NCBI GenBank assembly: GCA_023213395.1
Contig: CM041465.1
Location: 132,191,741 to 132,255,740, forward strand
From: Cycas panzhihuaensis
Lineage: Eukaryota; Cycadophyta
DNA: 64,000 nt
Direction of reading: 5' to 3'
In this document: positions 1 to 11,435 of the stretch, one piece after another
Layout: each line of letters opens with the position of its first letter
Position numbering within the stretch: the stretch's first letter is position 1
Translations under genes and position numbers: made by a program
The notes under the pieces: model-generated
What the model was told of the DNA's origin: nothing
Seen by the model: the letters and a program-made list of their open reading frames with translations, nothing else
Databases searched by the model: none

Positions 1-1504
1 GGACTAAAGGATAGTTCGTTCAAGGGTCTAAGGCAAGTAGCACGCTAACACCCTAGGAACGAGAAATTGAAAGTCATAAAGACCAAATGGTGATAACACC
101 TACCCTGATTGAAGCTGATCTATTTAGCTTGGAGAAGGAAGAAAAAGAGATTTCAAAAGAAGAAAATCCAAAAGAAAATGATACTTCAGAGGAAGAAGGT
201 GAAACCCTAGGGAAGAAGGAAGGAATAAGTGTGGATTCTACTCTAAAGGACCTAAGTGACCATGAGGAAAAGGCATAGGAAGGTCCTTTGACATATTGGG
301 AGAACTATTTAATAGGACAGTTCTTTGAAGATTTGTTGGATAAAGGGTTCGAGCAATCATTGTTGATAGCGACACTATTAACAGCACAGATACCAGGAGT
401 GCCTGAGTTTATCCATCTAAAAACACCTTTTAAAAATCCCTTGTTTGTAAGGGAGAGTGTTGGGAGAAGTACACCTAGAACACCATTGAAACCTAGTATA
501 GTGGGAGAGGAAGTGATACCTCCAAAACAAGACACTACGCCACTTAAATCTCTAGGGAGGGAAATTTCACCACCATTGGAAAATATACCACCAAATTCAC
601 CAAGAATGGATGACTCAAGGGAATTTGGCAAATTGATTTTTAATGATCCCTCAGATGTTATTGAGCGTGTATGTTTTTTTTAGAATTGGCAGATGTGAAG
701 AAAATTACAGATGAACACAAAATCAAGGCAAGATTTGCATGTACATTAAGTGGAGTACCTTTGGCACGATACACATAATTGGATAGAGCGGAATGGGAGA
801 ATGTGAAGAAGCAATTTGAAGAGAGGTTCTAGAAATTTTGTAGGAACGAGACTATCAAGATTGCGCTAAAGGAAATCGAACAAAGACCTAATGAGTCAGT
901 GTTAACCTATATAAGTTGTAGTGAAAATCATAATGGCTAGTGTGACAAATGAGAAAGTCACTGATCATAATATGAAAAATTATTTCGTAAGAGGATTAAA
1001 TGAGAAATTGAGGTCAATGATGCAGACACATCCCTTGAAATCTTTTAAGAATGCTCAGGAGTTGGCCCTAGACTTCAAGGTTGAAATGGACGCTCAAATG
1101 GGAGCACATGATTCATTGTTTCTTAGGCTGCAAGAAGAATAACTAGAAATAAAATATAATCAGCACAATCAACCAATTTTCCAAGTTGATAAAATGAAGG
1201 AGGAATTTGAGATAGAAACCCTAAGAAAAGAAGTAACAAGATTAAAATGAAAAATAAAAAGGACAAAGAGGAAGATAAAAGTAAAAAAAGAAAGGGGAAA
1301 GAGTTTTAGATTGATAAATGGTGTCATATCTGTGATAAGTATTTGCATTCCACAAAGAAATGCAAACTAAACCCTAAAATCAATGCAATGAGGAAGTAAG
1401 ATAAGTGGTGCAACATCTGTGACGTAGACAACCACAACACAAAGAATTGTTATTTTAATCCCAGAGGATGGAGCTACAAAGATCGAGGTAGAGGTAGAAG
1501 TACT
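1..1504 (+). pseudogene. Gypsy A gag, N-terminal and capsid part, first two zinc knuckles
   Basis: Structural protein of the virus-like particle. Residues encoded at 87-278 are acidic. 288-683 encodes a segment with FKNPLF and REFGKL motifs that recurs in copies C and F. 690-1142 covers the capsid C-terminal part, including the LKSFKNAQELALDF motif. Two CCHC knuckles follow near 1322-1366 and 1407-1452 (CHICDKYLHSTKKC and CNICDVDNHNTKNC). Several stops and frame changes break it: a TAG in ERFQKF near 829 and a TAA near 777. The frame is then interrupted at 1505 by element I1 and resumes at 6196. The true start is unclear, because the upstream codons run into the window edge. Confidence 0.8.
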
Positions 1505-1803
1505 TGTTGAAAGATAATGTTTAATGTGTAAATGTTTAATGTATTTAGGTATAAGTTATGTCTTAGGGTCATTAATGTGGTACTCCTAAGTATTATGTGA
1601 TGGTCTATAAAGATATTGTCTAAGGTCCAATAGGGATGTTTAGTGATGTCATTAAGCATGTTTATATGTAACACCTAATTAGTTGGTGAGGTGGTTGTTC
1701 TTTTTGGTTGGAGGAGTTAATGACAAGTCCAAGTATAAATATGTATACATTCTCTTTCAATGATGATTCAATAAAATAAGGTTTTGATACTTGTGTTTTA
1801 ACA
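1505..1803 (+). repeat. I1 5' LTR
   Basis: Begins TGTTGAAAG and ends TTTTAACA, with a TATA-like tract (TATAAATATG) near 1734-1743. The matching copy is at 5895-6190. Confidence 0.92.
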
Positions 1804-1818
1804 TGGTATCAGACCAGG
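1804..1818 (+). promoter_or_regulatory. I1 primer binding site
   Basis: TGGTATCAGACCAGG directly follows the LTR and matches the 3' end complement of initiator methionine tRNA (TGGTATCAGAGC), as usual in plant Copia elements. Confidence 0.85.
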
Positions 1819-4091
1819 TTTGCCTATAGTTGGGCACTTGAAGGAGATTGCGTGATTGCTGGGAGATCGTAGAGATTCCTTTCAAGAGGTAGTCGAAGGA
1901 TTGCGCAAAAGGAAAGATAGATTGAGACATGATTTGGGGATTGTCTCAATGAGGCAAGTGTGAATACGAAAGACATTGGAGTAATATTTGTTGGCAAACA
2001 GATTTAGAGGAACATAATTTTTTATTTTCTTTTCTTATTCAAGGAAGGAGAAGGACTAAGAGGTTTTGGGCATGTGAGTTGAAGTGAGACATCATTACGG
2101 GAAGAGCTTCAGAGCATCAACAAAAGTGAATAATCACATAAAGGTCATTAACGAATTGAAAGAAGTTGGAGTTTTTTTGCACCAAGTTTCATTATGAAGT
2201 GAGTAGACAAAAACTAGAAGATAATAATCACGTAGAACAAGAGAACGAAGGGCGTTGATTGTGCGAAAAATAATGTCTACATTACTCTTGTTAATGATGC
2301 ATTTGAAGAAAATGAATTGGTGATGTTGCAGACATGGATGCCTTAAAATAGATTATAAGGAAACACATTGAGAGGGTGAACAAGGTATGTAAGAACCAGC
2401 GTAACAAACATCAGTACATAACCTATTCCTTGATCGATTGTGGTGTTGTTGCTTGTTGGAGCAGGGGCAAGAGTTTGCGTGTCAACGGAAGAGGCCCAAA
2501 GGTTGTTGAAACAACACAACCATTCTTTGTACGCTCATAAAGCCGATCTTGCATACTCAGCATTAGCAAGTAATCTTGTGTAAAGGATTCAAACTCCTTA
2601 GTGCTATGCTGCTCAATCTTTGGTTGATCCATTTTAGCAGATGTCAGAGTCATATATGTCTACTGTTAAAGCAAATCCGATTACCAACACCAAAGAACAA
2701 CATGAATTTCTACAAAATCCTATTGTCTTGCTTTATGTTTTTCTATTAAGCGAAGGTCTAGCAAAGATAGAATATAAAGATCACCCGAAGCAACTCGAGA
2801 AAGTCTGCAAGATCGCACTTCTACTGAATTTCACTGTAGATCTTCTTCAAATGGCAGAAGCCATTGGTTTATCTTCCACCCCTAGCAGATTGAATTGGCA
2901 AATCACATCTGAAAAGCTATGTGTAGTACATTTGTGATGAGAGTGGTTTCTATGATGCTCTGACTATTTTGGCAAACTAAATTGCTAGCAGCCTTTGCTT
3001 GTTGAGCGTCTTGGTTCCTATAATATTTTTGTTGGCAAGTCCATGCCATTTTCCCTGGCATGATTTGTGGGTTCTTGGTCAGAGGAAGGAGGAGCACTAG
3101 TGTGATTGCTAGTGGTGGAGCATCGTAGCCCAATACCTGCAAAAGGTCCAAGACATCAAATTACATCTTTCATTGACATTTTGCCAATCGTTAAAGTTGC
3201 ACAAGTTTCAGAATGCGCAGTTTCCCTTGCACACACGCATTCCATGATTCGCAGTAGCCGTTGAAGAATTCTGTGGTGATAATTGCTCATTGCTTGTGCC
3301 AGTGGATCCTCGGGACGAGGGCATTCTTCTTAGTATTTCTTGGGTTGTGACAATTGCTAGTCTCCATTACAGAATGGCCTGTTTTTGAAGTTTTTGGGTT
3401 CAGATCCTTAAAGTTCAAGAGATATAACGGAGCTTCTATTTTCAAGCCGTTGCAAAACGAAATCTGGCATAGACATAGACAAACCGGTAGTGACTTCCAC
3501 CAACTTGCTGCGTAACTTTAGCACTGTGAACTAGAAGAGAACTATCGTAGACACAAAATGGAGAAATCACAAAGATCGTAGATTTGATTTGAAGGTTAGG
3601 GCTATATCTTTCAAAGTCTCAAACTAAATAAAATTGAAATCTAATTGAGATTCGCAGATGTGAAATAGAGTAAGGTAGATTTTATTTTTATAAGGTCAAA
3701 TAGAGATTAAGGTAGATTTTATTTTTATAAGGTCAAATAGAGATTAAGGTAGATTTTATTTTTATAAGGTCAAATAGAGATTAAGTCATATTGAAATGTT
3801 GATTGAGGTCAGCCAACCCCCTTGGCATTAAGACCGTGGTCATATGAAGCCTTATTATGACTAGCTAGTAATTTGTTTAAGGGTGCTAATCTCCCAATAA
3901 CATAAGTTGTTCTTCATAAAGGGGTGCCTACACATTTTCCCTTGTATTTCTCCATTCAGGCATCTGCTTTCCAAACATTCTAAGGTGTTGCAACTGTACT
4001 TCAGAGATGGACATGTTGGTATGTAATTTGTGGTATTTTTCTACTGATTTGACAAATTTATTTCAAGTTAAAGTAGGTGCATCCATACATC
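1819..4091 (+). other. I1 long leader of unknown content
   Basis: About 2.3 kb between primer site and gag, which is long for a Copia leader. I recognise no protein here. Open stretches at 2641-2937 (+) and 2903-3151 (-) have no family I know, and either may be chance or captured host sequence. A triplicated 37-bp unit lies at 3672-3782. Confidence 0.5.
3672..3782 (+). repeat. Perfect 37-bp tandem triplication
   Basis: Three identical 37-bp units (3672-3708, 3709-3745, 3746-3782), each starting AAGGTAGATTTTATTTTTAT. Their identity implies recent duplication or homogenisation compared with the LTR divergence of the host element. Confidence 0.95.
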
Positions 4092-4925
4092 ATGGAGTTG
4101 AGCGATATTATTATTTTTGTGTTAGAAAAGAATGAATTATGGGTAACCAATAGTAACATAGCCTTGCCTAAATATATCAGGACTAATTTTCAAATTTGGA
4201 AAATCAAAATGGAATGTATATTTATGCTTAAAAAGCTATGGGAAATTATTCTTGTTGGACCTGCATTGATTAATGAAGAAGGGGAGGAAAATTACAAGAA
4301 GCATAACAAAGTAGCCATTGATGCGATGCTTGCAGCTTTTGACAAAAAAAGCCTTTCTCCTTCTTACCAATTCCTTATTCATACACTTCAAAATATTGAC
4401 TCAGTTAAAGAGGCCTGGAACTTGTTGAGGGAAGTGTATGAAAAGAGCCCTGAAGAAGTGTAGGAGATTGTCAGAAAGACAAACAAATTTTGTGTTGCAG
4501 ATAATAAGGATGAAGCAGGAAAGAAGGTCACTCTTGGAAAACAGGCTATGTACAACGGCCTAACCAAGAACCAAAAAAAAAAAACCTGAAGAGGAAAGCA
4601 AAAAGGGGGAATGCAAATAATCGGGTTAATTTTGGTAAGGATAAAGTTTTCATAGACTCATCTGATGTTCTTAAGGAAGCTAAAAAGATAAGTGAACTTG
4701 TTTCTGAGAATAGGTCCTCTATTGTTGAGAAAATAAGTAAACATAATGATTGTGAACCCTTGTTACACATTCTTGAAAATAAACTAAGTGTTAAAGTAAC
4801 AAATGAGTTCGATGATCACCATTTGAAATCTGAGAAAGAAGATGATTTGAAGATTGAAAAGAATATTATCTTATCAAACACGTTGAGTCTCAACATGTTG
4901 ACAGGAGAAACTACATTGGAAATTG
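4092..4925 (+). pseudogene. I1 Copia-type gag
   Basis: Capsid-like protein of the Copia gag family. The segment opens MELSDIIIF, then contains FQIWKIKMECIFML, the hallmark of an N-terminal gag domain (W-K-M/I pattern), and a KEAWNLLREVYEKSPEEV stretch typical of the UBN2-type gag core. It is open to 4463, then frame breaks and a poly-A run near 4576 disrupt it. The next 400 bp is lysine- and glutamate-rich, as in the gag tail. An upstream in-frame ATG exists at 4077, but the I5 homologue starts at the codon equivalent to 4092. No CCHC knuckle is visible. Confidence 0.75.
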
Positions 4926-5029
4926 TTGAATGAATGGAGGTTGAAAAACCTAGAAGTGATTTCAAATATCATTTTTCATAGGTGGTACATCTTGGAGAGA
5001 CAGCTATCTTGATGGAAAGTTTGGGTAAT

Positions 5030-5570
5030 ATTACATTAATTTGTATTGATAAATATGTTGCTAGGTTCCAAATGTTGACAGGTCACATGGTTGTATGCAC
5101 ATGCACAAGACTTTGTATGATCACATCTAATATGACGGCATTTTTTGTTCTTATTCCTTGAAAGAATTCAAATTGTGTCAACATATCCTACAATGGCTCT
5201 GGAAGATTCATTTAAAGAAAGAAATGACACAGTTGGAATGTCATTTGGTCAGAATCTTGTCCACTGAGATTGTTGTATATTTTGAGCAACTTAGTCATAA
5301 AAGTTAATCATGTTGAAATGATATACTATCTTTATGTAGCCATAATTGGGAAATATGCACATGTGATCGTGACAAAAATTCTCATCATATTTGGCACAAA
5401 AGATCTCTTGGATGATATAGAGAAAATAAAGTATTTTGTTGGTTCAGGACAAGTACCTACACTTGTGGAGCTAGGAAAGAAATCATTGTCTCTCCTTTTA
5501 TTTCCTGAGAATGTTTATTGGCTTAATGAGTTGATGATGCTTGCTGTCTTGGAGAAATAAGGAGGAATTC
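5030..5570 (+). pseudogene. I1 3' coding segment shared with I5, function unknown
   Basis: Degenerate coding sequence, open at 5270-5560. It matches the translation of I5 at about 39950-39560 on the minus strand: both have a MLTGH or MMTGH start, an IKVNH/IKINH motif and an RDLL/KDLLSD-DIEK motif near the end. Conservation between two elements with different insertion sites suggests a real protein once existed. I recognise no enzymatic domain. It lies where pol would be in an autonomous element. Confidence 0.5.
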
Positions 5571-5882
5571 TTTTTCTTCATGGATATTTTGAAATCCAAA
5601 TCTCATGTTGTCACATTCAATCATAATCATAAGAGATCACACCTGTAGTTAGATATTATAGCAGAAATAAGAGACGACAGAACAAGCATGACATATAGGC
5701 TTTGCTGCATTTCAGTCGAAGATCAGGCCCATGACATCATCTTCAGGAAGACTCCCAGATGAAGGCGCTACAAATTCAAACAACATCTCATGTCTTGTCT
5801 TGTGTCAGTTTTGTTGTTAGTCAATAGTACTAGGTGTCATGATGTTTTTAGTATTCGAGTTTTTTGTAGTCTTGATATTAAA

Positions 5883-5894
5883 CATAAGGGGAGG
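5883..5894 (+). promoter_or_regulatory. I1 polypurine tract
   Basis: Purine run containing AAGGGGAGG immediately before the 3' LTR, the plus-strand primer for reverse transcription. Confidence 0.8.
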
Positions 5895-6190
5895 TGTTGA
5901 AAGATAATGTTTAATATGTAAATGTTTAATGTATTTAGGTATAAGTTATGTCTTAGGGTCATTAATGTGGTAGTCCTAAGTATTATGTAATGGTCAATAA
6001 AGATATTGTCTATGGTCCAATAGGGATGTTTAGTGATGTCATTAAGCATGTTTATATGTAACACCTAATTAGTTGGTGAGGTGGTTGTTCTTTTTGGTTG
6101 GAGGAGTTAACGACTAGTCCAAGTATAAATATGTATACATTCTCTTTCAATGATTCAATACAATAAGGTTTTGATACCCATGTTTTAATA
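5895..6190 (+). repeat. I1 3' LTR
   Basis: Copy of 1505-1803 with a 3-bp deletion and about a dozen substitutions. It is followed by the GTACT target duplication. Confidence 0.92.
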
Positions 6191-6195
6191 GTACT

Positions 6196-6480
6196 AACTT
6201 GGCTAGGCATTTGTATGCCACTAGAAATGCATCAGAAACATCAAAGAAGAAACCACCAATGGAAAGATGCCTAGTATGCCTTGAGTTTGTCCATTGGAAA
6301 TCTGATTGGCCAATGATTAGGGCACATTAGCAATGTTCATCTATTTGTAAAGATTGCGAACCAAGGGATCACAAAACAAAAGACTGTATGGGAAAACTAA
6401 AGGTCACAAATCTAATGACCATAATTCCCGAAACAAGTAAAAATGTTAAATTACAAACAAGAAGTAAATAAAAGGGGAAA
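6196..6480 (+). pseudogene. Gypsy A gag, last two zinc knuckles
   Basis: Gag frame resumes after I1. Knuckle 3 reads RCLVCLEFVHWKSDW (last Cys changed to Trp). Knuckle 4 reads CKDCEPRDHKTKDC. The same two knuckles are intact in C at about 54550-54470. With the two knuckles before I1 this makes an array of four. The segment NLMTIIPET that follows is also shared with C. Confidence 0.8.
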
Positions 6481-6486
6481 GAAAAG

Positions 6487-7300
6487 GTGACAGATAATTA
6501 TCCCAATCCTAAAGTGGAAATAGATTGTTTTGAAGTTGACAAAAGGACATTAGAGGAAGCAACGAGAAAGAAAGCACATAATTCATTACTAATCGTTAAA
6601 CTGGTGACGGAATATGTGTATGTAAGGAAAAATAAACCCAAAGAAAAAGAATCCATAGTCCAAGAAGCACAACCTCAACCACAATTGGTTAAAGCAAAGG
6701 AATTATTCAAGGGATTACCAATGGAGGATATACCTTGAATGTTACTATTAATGGAAAATTTAGTGACATAGTTGCAGTTGACCATTCCATTAGAACATGT
6801 CATTGAATGGATAAAATTGGGTGTATTACCGCAGAAGGAGCCTATCAGAAATCTGATGAAAATAATACCCTTTGTTGATCTTGATCCTATGGATTCCATT
6901 ACAGTGTTGGGCAAAATATTTCATAGCGTAATTGTTGATGGTGGCGCAACAGTGAATGTGTTACCCGCAACAACTTGGAAAAAATTGTTTATCTTGAAAC
7001 TAGAAGCAACGATGTATTTGTTGAAATTGGCCAACGAATTCTTGGTAAAACCAGTAGGCAATTTATCAAATGTTAAAGTGGATGTAGTTGGTATTGCAGT
7101 ATGAATTGACTTTACCATTGTTGAAACCATAAAGGATATGGTGCCATATTCAACACTACTAGGCTGTCCATGGTTGTACAAAATAGAATGCCTTCGAAGC
7201 TGGAATGATGTGAGGAGGAAGTGAAGTAGTCCTTCCGATGTTGGGGAAAGGAAAATATTCCATTGAGATGATTCTTGATGATGCATCTAGCACGACAATT
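6487..7300 (+). pseudogene. Gypsy A aspartic protease
   Basis: Retroviral-type aspartic protease that would cut the gag-pol polyprotein. The segment ELFKGLPMEDIP precedes the domain. The active-site motif VDGGATVNVLP lies at about 6934-6966, with Asp-Gly-Gly in place of the more common Asp-Ser/Thr-Gly. The same DGG is in copy C, so it is a family trait and not decay. Frame is lost at several stops (6736, 7102). The downstream strand LLGCPWLYK corresponds to the ALLGRPWLYK of C. Confidence 0.8.
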
Positions 7301-7410
7301 GTGAGTGATGACACATCGTCAACATTGAAGAAATAAATTTATTTCATACAACAGAAAAATTGACGAAATTGATCAACTCATAAGAATATGAACTTAATTA
7401 TTTTGTCTAA

Positions 7411-8540
7411 TTGGATATGGGCAGTTCCTCAAATGAAGAAGGAACAAAAAGATTTGTGGATTATTGGATGTGGGAATCTTATGAGGTTAACCTTCCAACC
7501 TTCCAATGCAACCTACTTTCTATATGCACTTCTGATAACATGAATGATAAATTCGATGATTTTGAGTATCTTGGTGTTCATTGTAGTGATAGTAAATAAG
7601 ATAGAAAATGTATGTATGCATGTTGAATTTTTAGTTAGCTTGAGAATGGTCAAATTAGAACCCTCGTCCCTAGATCCCAACCCTTGCCCCAACACCAACC
7701 CCTACTCAAACCCTAATCCCTTGCCTTCCCTTAATCCTGACTCCAACCTTCCCTCTACCTTAGGTGTGGGCTCTGAGGTAGACATGTCCCCCCCAACCCT
7801 AGCCTATCTCGAGAAAGAGTATAGTAACTCCTTCTCATCTTCTTTATAGGTACACTCACCCAACGATAGACCTCCCCCCTTAGAAAATAGTACCCCCAAA
7901 AGTAGCGAGTCTATGATAGAGGAGGGTAGATCTACCGAAAGTACTGCAAGAGACTCTAGTCTAGGAGACAAGATAACTATTCCTAGAGTTAGGAGATTTG
8001 GTCCTTTTATAGGAGACTACATGTCTCAATTCTTTGGAAAAGAGTTGCATAGTACAACTCATTTGATTCAATGCATGGAATATTGGATCGAAAAAAGGAT
8101 AGTGGACAAATCATGTTGGAACTTGGATTTTGTGTTAACCTTAAGAGGACCTGCCTAGCATTGGTACTTAGCCCATCGAACTTCTTTTTGGAAGTGAGCG
8201 GATATTGAGATGGCCTTCCAATTAAGATTTGAGCCCTTGGAAAAACTAGGTATTCCTTCATTTTTGGTAGGAAATTACCCTGAGAAACATGTCCAAAAGT
8301 GCAAAAATTATTAGGTATCTTAGAGTTACCCTAAGTCCAACTAGAGTCACCTATTCTTCCATACCTTAGGAAGATTAGGGAAACACTGGATGCTTAGAAA
8401 GGAGAGAAAATGAGAAGCATCTTGGTACAGCCTAAAGAATTCTTTTATTAAAACATTCCTACACTCATCCCAAAATACAACTATAGATAAAGTGTTAAAA
8501 TAAATTAGGAGATTAAACATGGAAAAAGGATAACTAAATT
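7411..8540 (+). pseudogene. Gypsy A proline-rich linker and second capsid-like domain between PR and RT
   Basis: 7411-7599 encodes a FVDYWMWESYEV segment. 7640-7850 is rich in Pro, Asn and Ser. 7985-8530 then encodes a domain with GDYMSQFFGKEL, HWYLAHRTSFWK, HTLGRLGKHW and SLKNSFIKTF motifs, interrupted by stops. The last two motifs look like the W and (L/F)K-x-F-x-x-x-F core of the retrotransposon gag (capsid) fold, yet they lie after the protease. Copy B has the same domain at about 47240-47765. The capsid assignment is by motif resemblance only. Confidence 0.6.
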
Positions 8541-8739
8541 TATGTCATTGGCAAGAACTATAGAAAGTAGGGAAAAGGAAGAGGAGGAAAACCATACTTT
8601 TCCTCTAGAGCCTATTGAATTATGGTATGGGGAATGGGATATAATTATAGACAAGAACAAAGTGGAAGTAGAGAAGACAAAAACAATCAAGATCAATTTG
8701 GGTAGCAAAGGAAATCCGTGTAATATCTTTATCGGGAAC

Positions 8740-9600
8740 TATTAGGATGACAAAACAGTGGCTGAAGTGCAAGCACTGTTTGAAGAGTTTAGAGACATAT
8801 TTGCTTGGTCTAATAAAGACCTGAAAGGTATCCCTTTTGAGATTGGGATGCACCATATTGACTTAATAGAAGGTGCCAAGTTGGTTAAACAAAAACCTTA
8901 TCGTATGAATCTAAAATATAAGGATAAAGTGAAAGTTGAGTAGGATAAAATATGAGAAGCAGGGTATACTTACGAAATTGATTATAGTGATTGGATCAGT
9001 CCTATAGTGGTAGTACCTAAGAAAAATGGAAAAATAAGAGTCTGTGTGGATTACAAACAATTGAATAAGGTAACCAAAAAGGATCCATTTTCGATTCCTT
9101 TTATAGAAGATGTGTTGGAAATGGTAGGAGGAAATGAGGTTTACTCTTTTATTGATGGATTCAGTGGCTACAACTAGGTTTAGTTCACTCTTGAAGATTA
9201 GGCCAAAACCGCTTTTGCAAAAGAATGGGGATCTAATGCTTATAGAGTAATGTTGTTTGGACTAACCAATGCACCCGCCACATTTTAGTGCATTGTGATT
9301 AATATTTTCAAAAAAATGATACGTGAAAAGGTCACCATATTTTTGTATGATTGGACCCTATATGGTATAATGAAAAATCACATGGAGAATTTGAGAGAAA
9401 TGTTGCAAACATGCAGAGAAAATAACCTCTGCTTAAATTCAGAGAAATGTACTTTCTTGGTTCCATTTGGCAACTTGTTAGGACACATTGTAAGTAAGAA
9501 AGGATTATTGACAGATCCAACAAAAGTATTTGCGATTTTGCATTTCCCAATTCCCTAGACATGGAAGTAGTTGAAGGGAAGTTTGGGATTAACTAGTTCC
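8740..9600 (+). pseudogene. Gypsy A reverse transcriptase
   Basis: RNA-dependent DNA polymerase. Visible blocks are FEEFRDIFAWSNKDLKGI at 8785-8838, MHHIDLIEGAKLVKQKPYRM, then SPIVVVPKKNGKIRVCVDYK near 8998-9054, DGFSGY near 9160, and a catalytic motif decayed to FLYDWTLYG near 9340. In copy B the last block reads FLDD. The next blocks are LCLNSEKCTFLVPFGNLLGH and KKGLLTDPTKV. Stops include TAG at aligned glutamine positions near 9175, 9181 and 9286, so no functional polymerase remains. Confidence 0.85.
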
Positions 9601-9689
9601 TATCAGAAGTTTATTAGGCGATGTGCATCTATATCAAACCCGTTGGAGGAATTATTTAGAAAAGATATCGAATGGGAATGGGAAAGCAA

Positions 9690-10120
9690 GCAGTAGGAAG
9701 CATTCAAAGCTTTAAAACTAGCAATAGCATCAACACCTATTCTTCGATTTTTGGATTGGGAAAAAGTTTTTCGTGTGCATGTGGATGCATCACAACATGC
9801 CATTAGTTGTGTATTCACTCGCACTAACAAAACTAATATTGATCATCCCATCTACTTTGCCAGCCAAAATTTGACTAATGTAGAGTAGAACTATATGACA
9901 ATAGAAAGAGAAGGCCTTGGAATGGTGTATGCTTTACAAAAGATTTGACATTATCTACTGTTGAATCTGTTCATATTTTATGTGGATCACAAAATATTCA
10001 TGTATTTTATAAATAAGCCCATATTGAAAGGGAGAATTAGTAGATGGCTTATGTTATTTCAGGAGTTTACTTTGAAATTTTTGGTCAATTTGAGAAAAGC
10101 ACATCATACCTGATTAGTTA
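9690..10120 (+). pseudogene. Gypsy A RNase H
   Basis: RNase H domain of pol, which degrades the RNA of the RNA-DNA hybrid. Blocks visible: FRVHVDASQHAI near 9771 with the first catalytic Asp, YMTIEREGLGMVYALQK near 9893 with the Glu, and FYVDHKIFMYFINK near 9977 with a later Asp. Two TAG stops lie at aligned Gln positions (QQEA near 9694; EQNY near 9886). Confidence 0.8.
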
Positions 10121-10229
10121 TCTCGAATCAATAATGGAGAAGAAGCTATGGGAATATAAGATGATTTTCTAGATGCAACACGCTTTAGTGTCGGTGCAGT
10201 TCATATAGAGTGGTATGAAGAAATCCCAG

Positions 10230-11435
10230 AATATCTTGCCACATGTGAATTTCCACCAGAGTTGGACAAAATAGAGCGAAGACATTTGGTTCATATACCA
10301 ACTCATCTAGGGTGAATTGTATCGCCTCAAACTTAATGAAGTACTTCATCGTTGTCTCAAACCTTATGAGATTGAGGAAATAATGATCCAAGCACATGGA
10401 GGTGTGGTTGGAGGACATATAGGCAAGATGGCATCATGGAGGAAGGTGCTATTAGAAGGATTCTGGTGGTCCACTATGTTTGAAGATATCAAAAAGTGGA
10501 TCAAGAAATGCAATTACTGTTAGTGAGTGGGGAAGCCAAGCCATCACGACTTTCAGCCCTTCAACCCAATCTTACCATTGTCACCATTTGAGAAATGGGG
10601 CCTCAACTTTGTTGGGCCTATTAAACTGATAACTCGATAATCTTAGGCTTGATAAATTATGGTAGCAACAGATCACACGACCAAATGGGTAGAAGCATGA
10701 CCATTGAGGAAAGCAGATTCAAAAAGCACAACTAGACTTCTATATGAGGTGATTATCACACGCTATGGATGTCCATTGGAGATTGTGAGCAATCAGGGCT
10801 CACATTTTCTGAACCAAGTAATGGAAGAATTGACATCTAAATTTATGATTAGCCACCATAAATCAATGCCCTATTACCCCAGTGCAAATGGGCAAATAGA
10901 AAGTTTAAATTGCCCATAGAAAATTTGTGATGTGGATAGATCAGATTGCGCGAAAAAGCTACCATCAATATTATGGGCTTTTTGCACAACATATATAAGA
11001 ACAACAGGGCAAACACCATTTTGATTGGTGTATGGAATAGAGGCCATCATCCTAATGGAGTTCTAGATACTGAGTCTAAGAGTTGGCACGACTTGTGAGC
11101 TTGACAGTTTTCATTCTTTATGAGAAAGGTTATGACAATTGTTGTAGCTTGAAAAGACAAGGCATAGAGCAAATTGACTGCAAAATATCAAAAAAATGCA
11201 ATAGGAGACATGGCATGACCATCATCTGAAGGCACCCTAGTTTCAAGAAGGTGACCAAGTTTTGTTGTATGACAACAAATTTCATACACACCCAAGGATG
11301 TTGAAAATGCGATGGTTAGGACCATATATCATTGATATGTTCTTCAATAGTGGTTCAGTGAGACTAAAGGAAATTGAAGGGTTACAACTGCTGACCTTGG
11401 TCAATGACAGTCAGTTGAAACCCTACCATAGTTAG
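10230..11435 (+). pseudogene. Gypsy A integrase
   Basis: DDE integrase with N-terminal H2C2 zinc finger (QAHGGVVGGHIGKM near 10390 and KKCNYC near 10503), a catalytic core with NFVGPI near 10606, VSNQGSHF near 10785 (Asp changed to Asn) and ANGQIESLN near 10881, and a C-terminal GPY/F module, LKMRWLGPYII near 11309. The spacing and ATDHTTKWVEA motif resemble Tat/Athila integrases. Stops at CAG-to-TAG and CGA-to-TGA sites (for example 10520-10525) inactivate it. Confidence 0.82.

Larger units (their letters stand above)
1505..6190 (+). mobile_element. Non-autonomous Copia-like LTR element I1, nested in Gypsy A gag
   Basis: A 4686-bp element with 299-bp and 296-bp LTRs flanked by GTACT at 1500-1504 and 6191-6195. 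It has a primer site and a polypurine tract but no protease, integrase, RT or RNase H that I can find. It codes only a gag-like protein and a degenerate 3' segment. The 3' LTR ends TA where the 5' LTR ends CA. The two LTRs differ at about 12 positions by eye. It shares gag, 3' segment and LTR style with I5 (38762-43343), so both belong to a family that must be mobilised by an autonomous Copia element. Confidence 0.9.

Noticed and set aside
1804-1818. tRNA gene at the TGGTATCAGA sequences
   Set aside because: These are short primer binding sites next to LTRs; no cloverleaf surrounds them.
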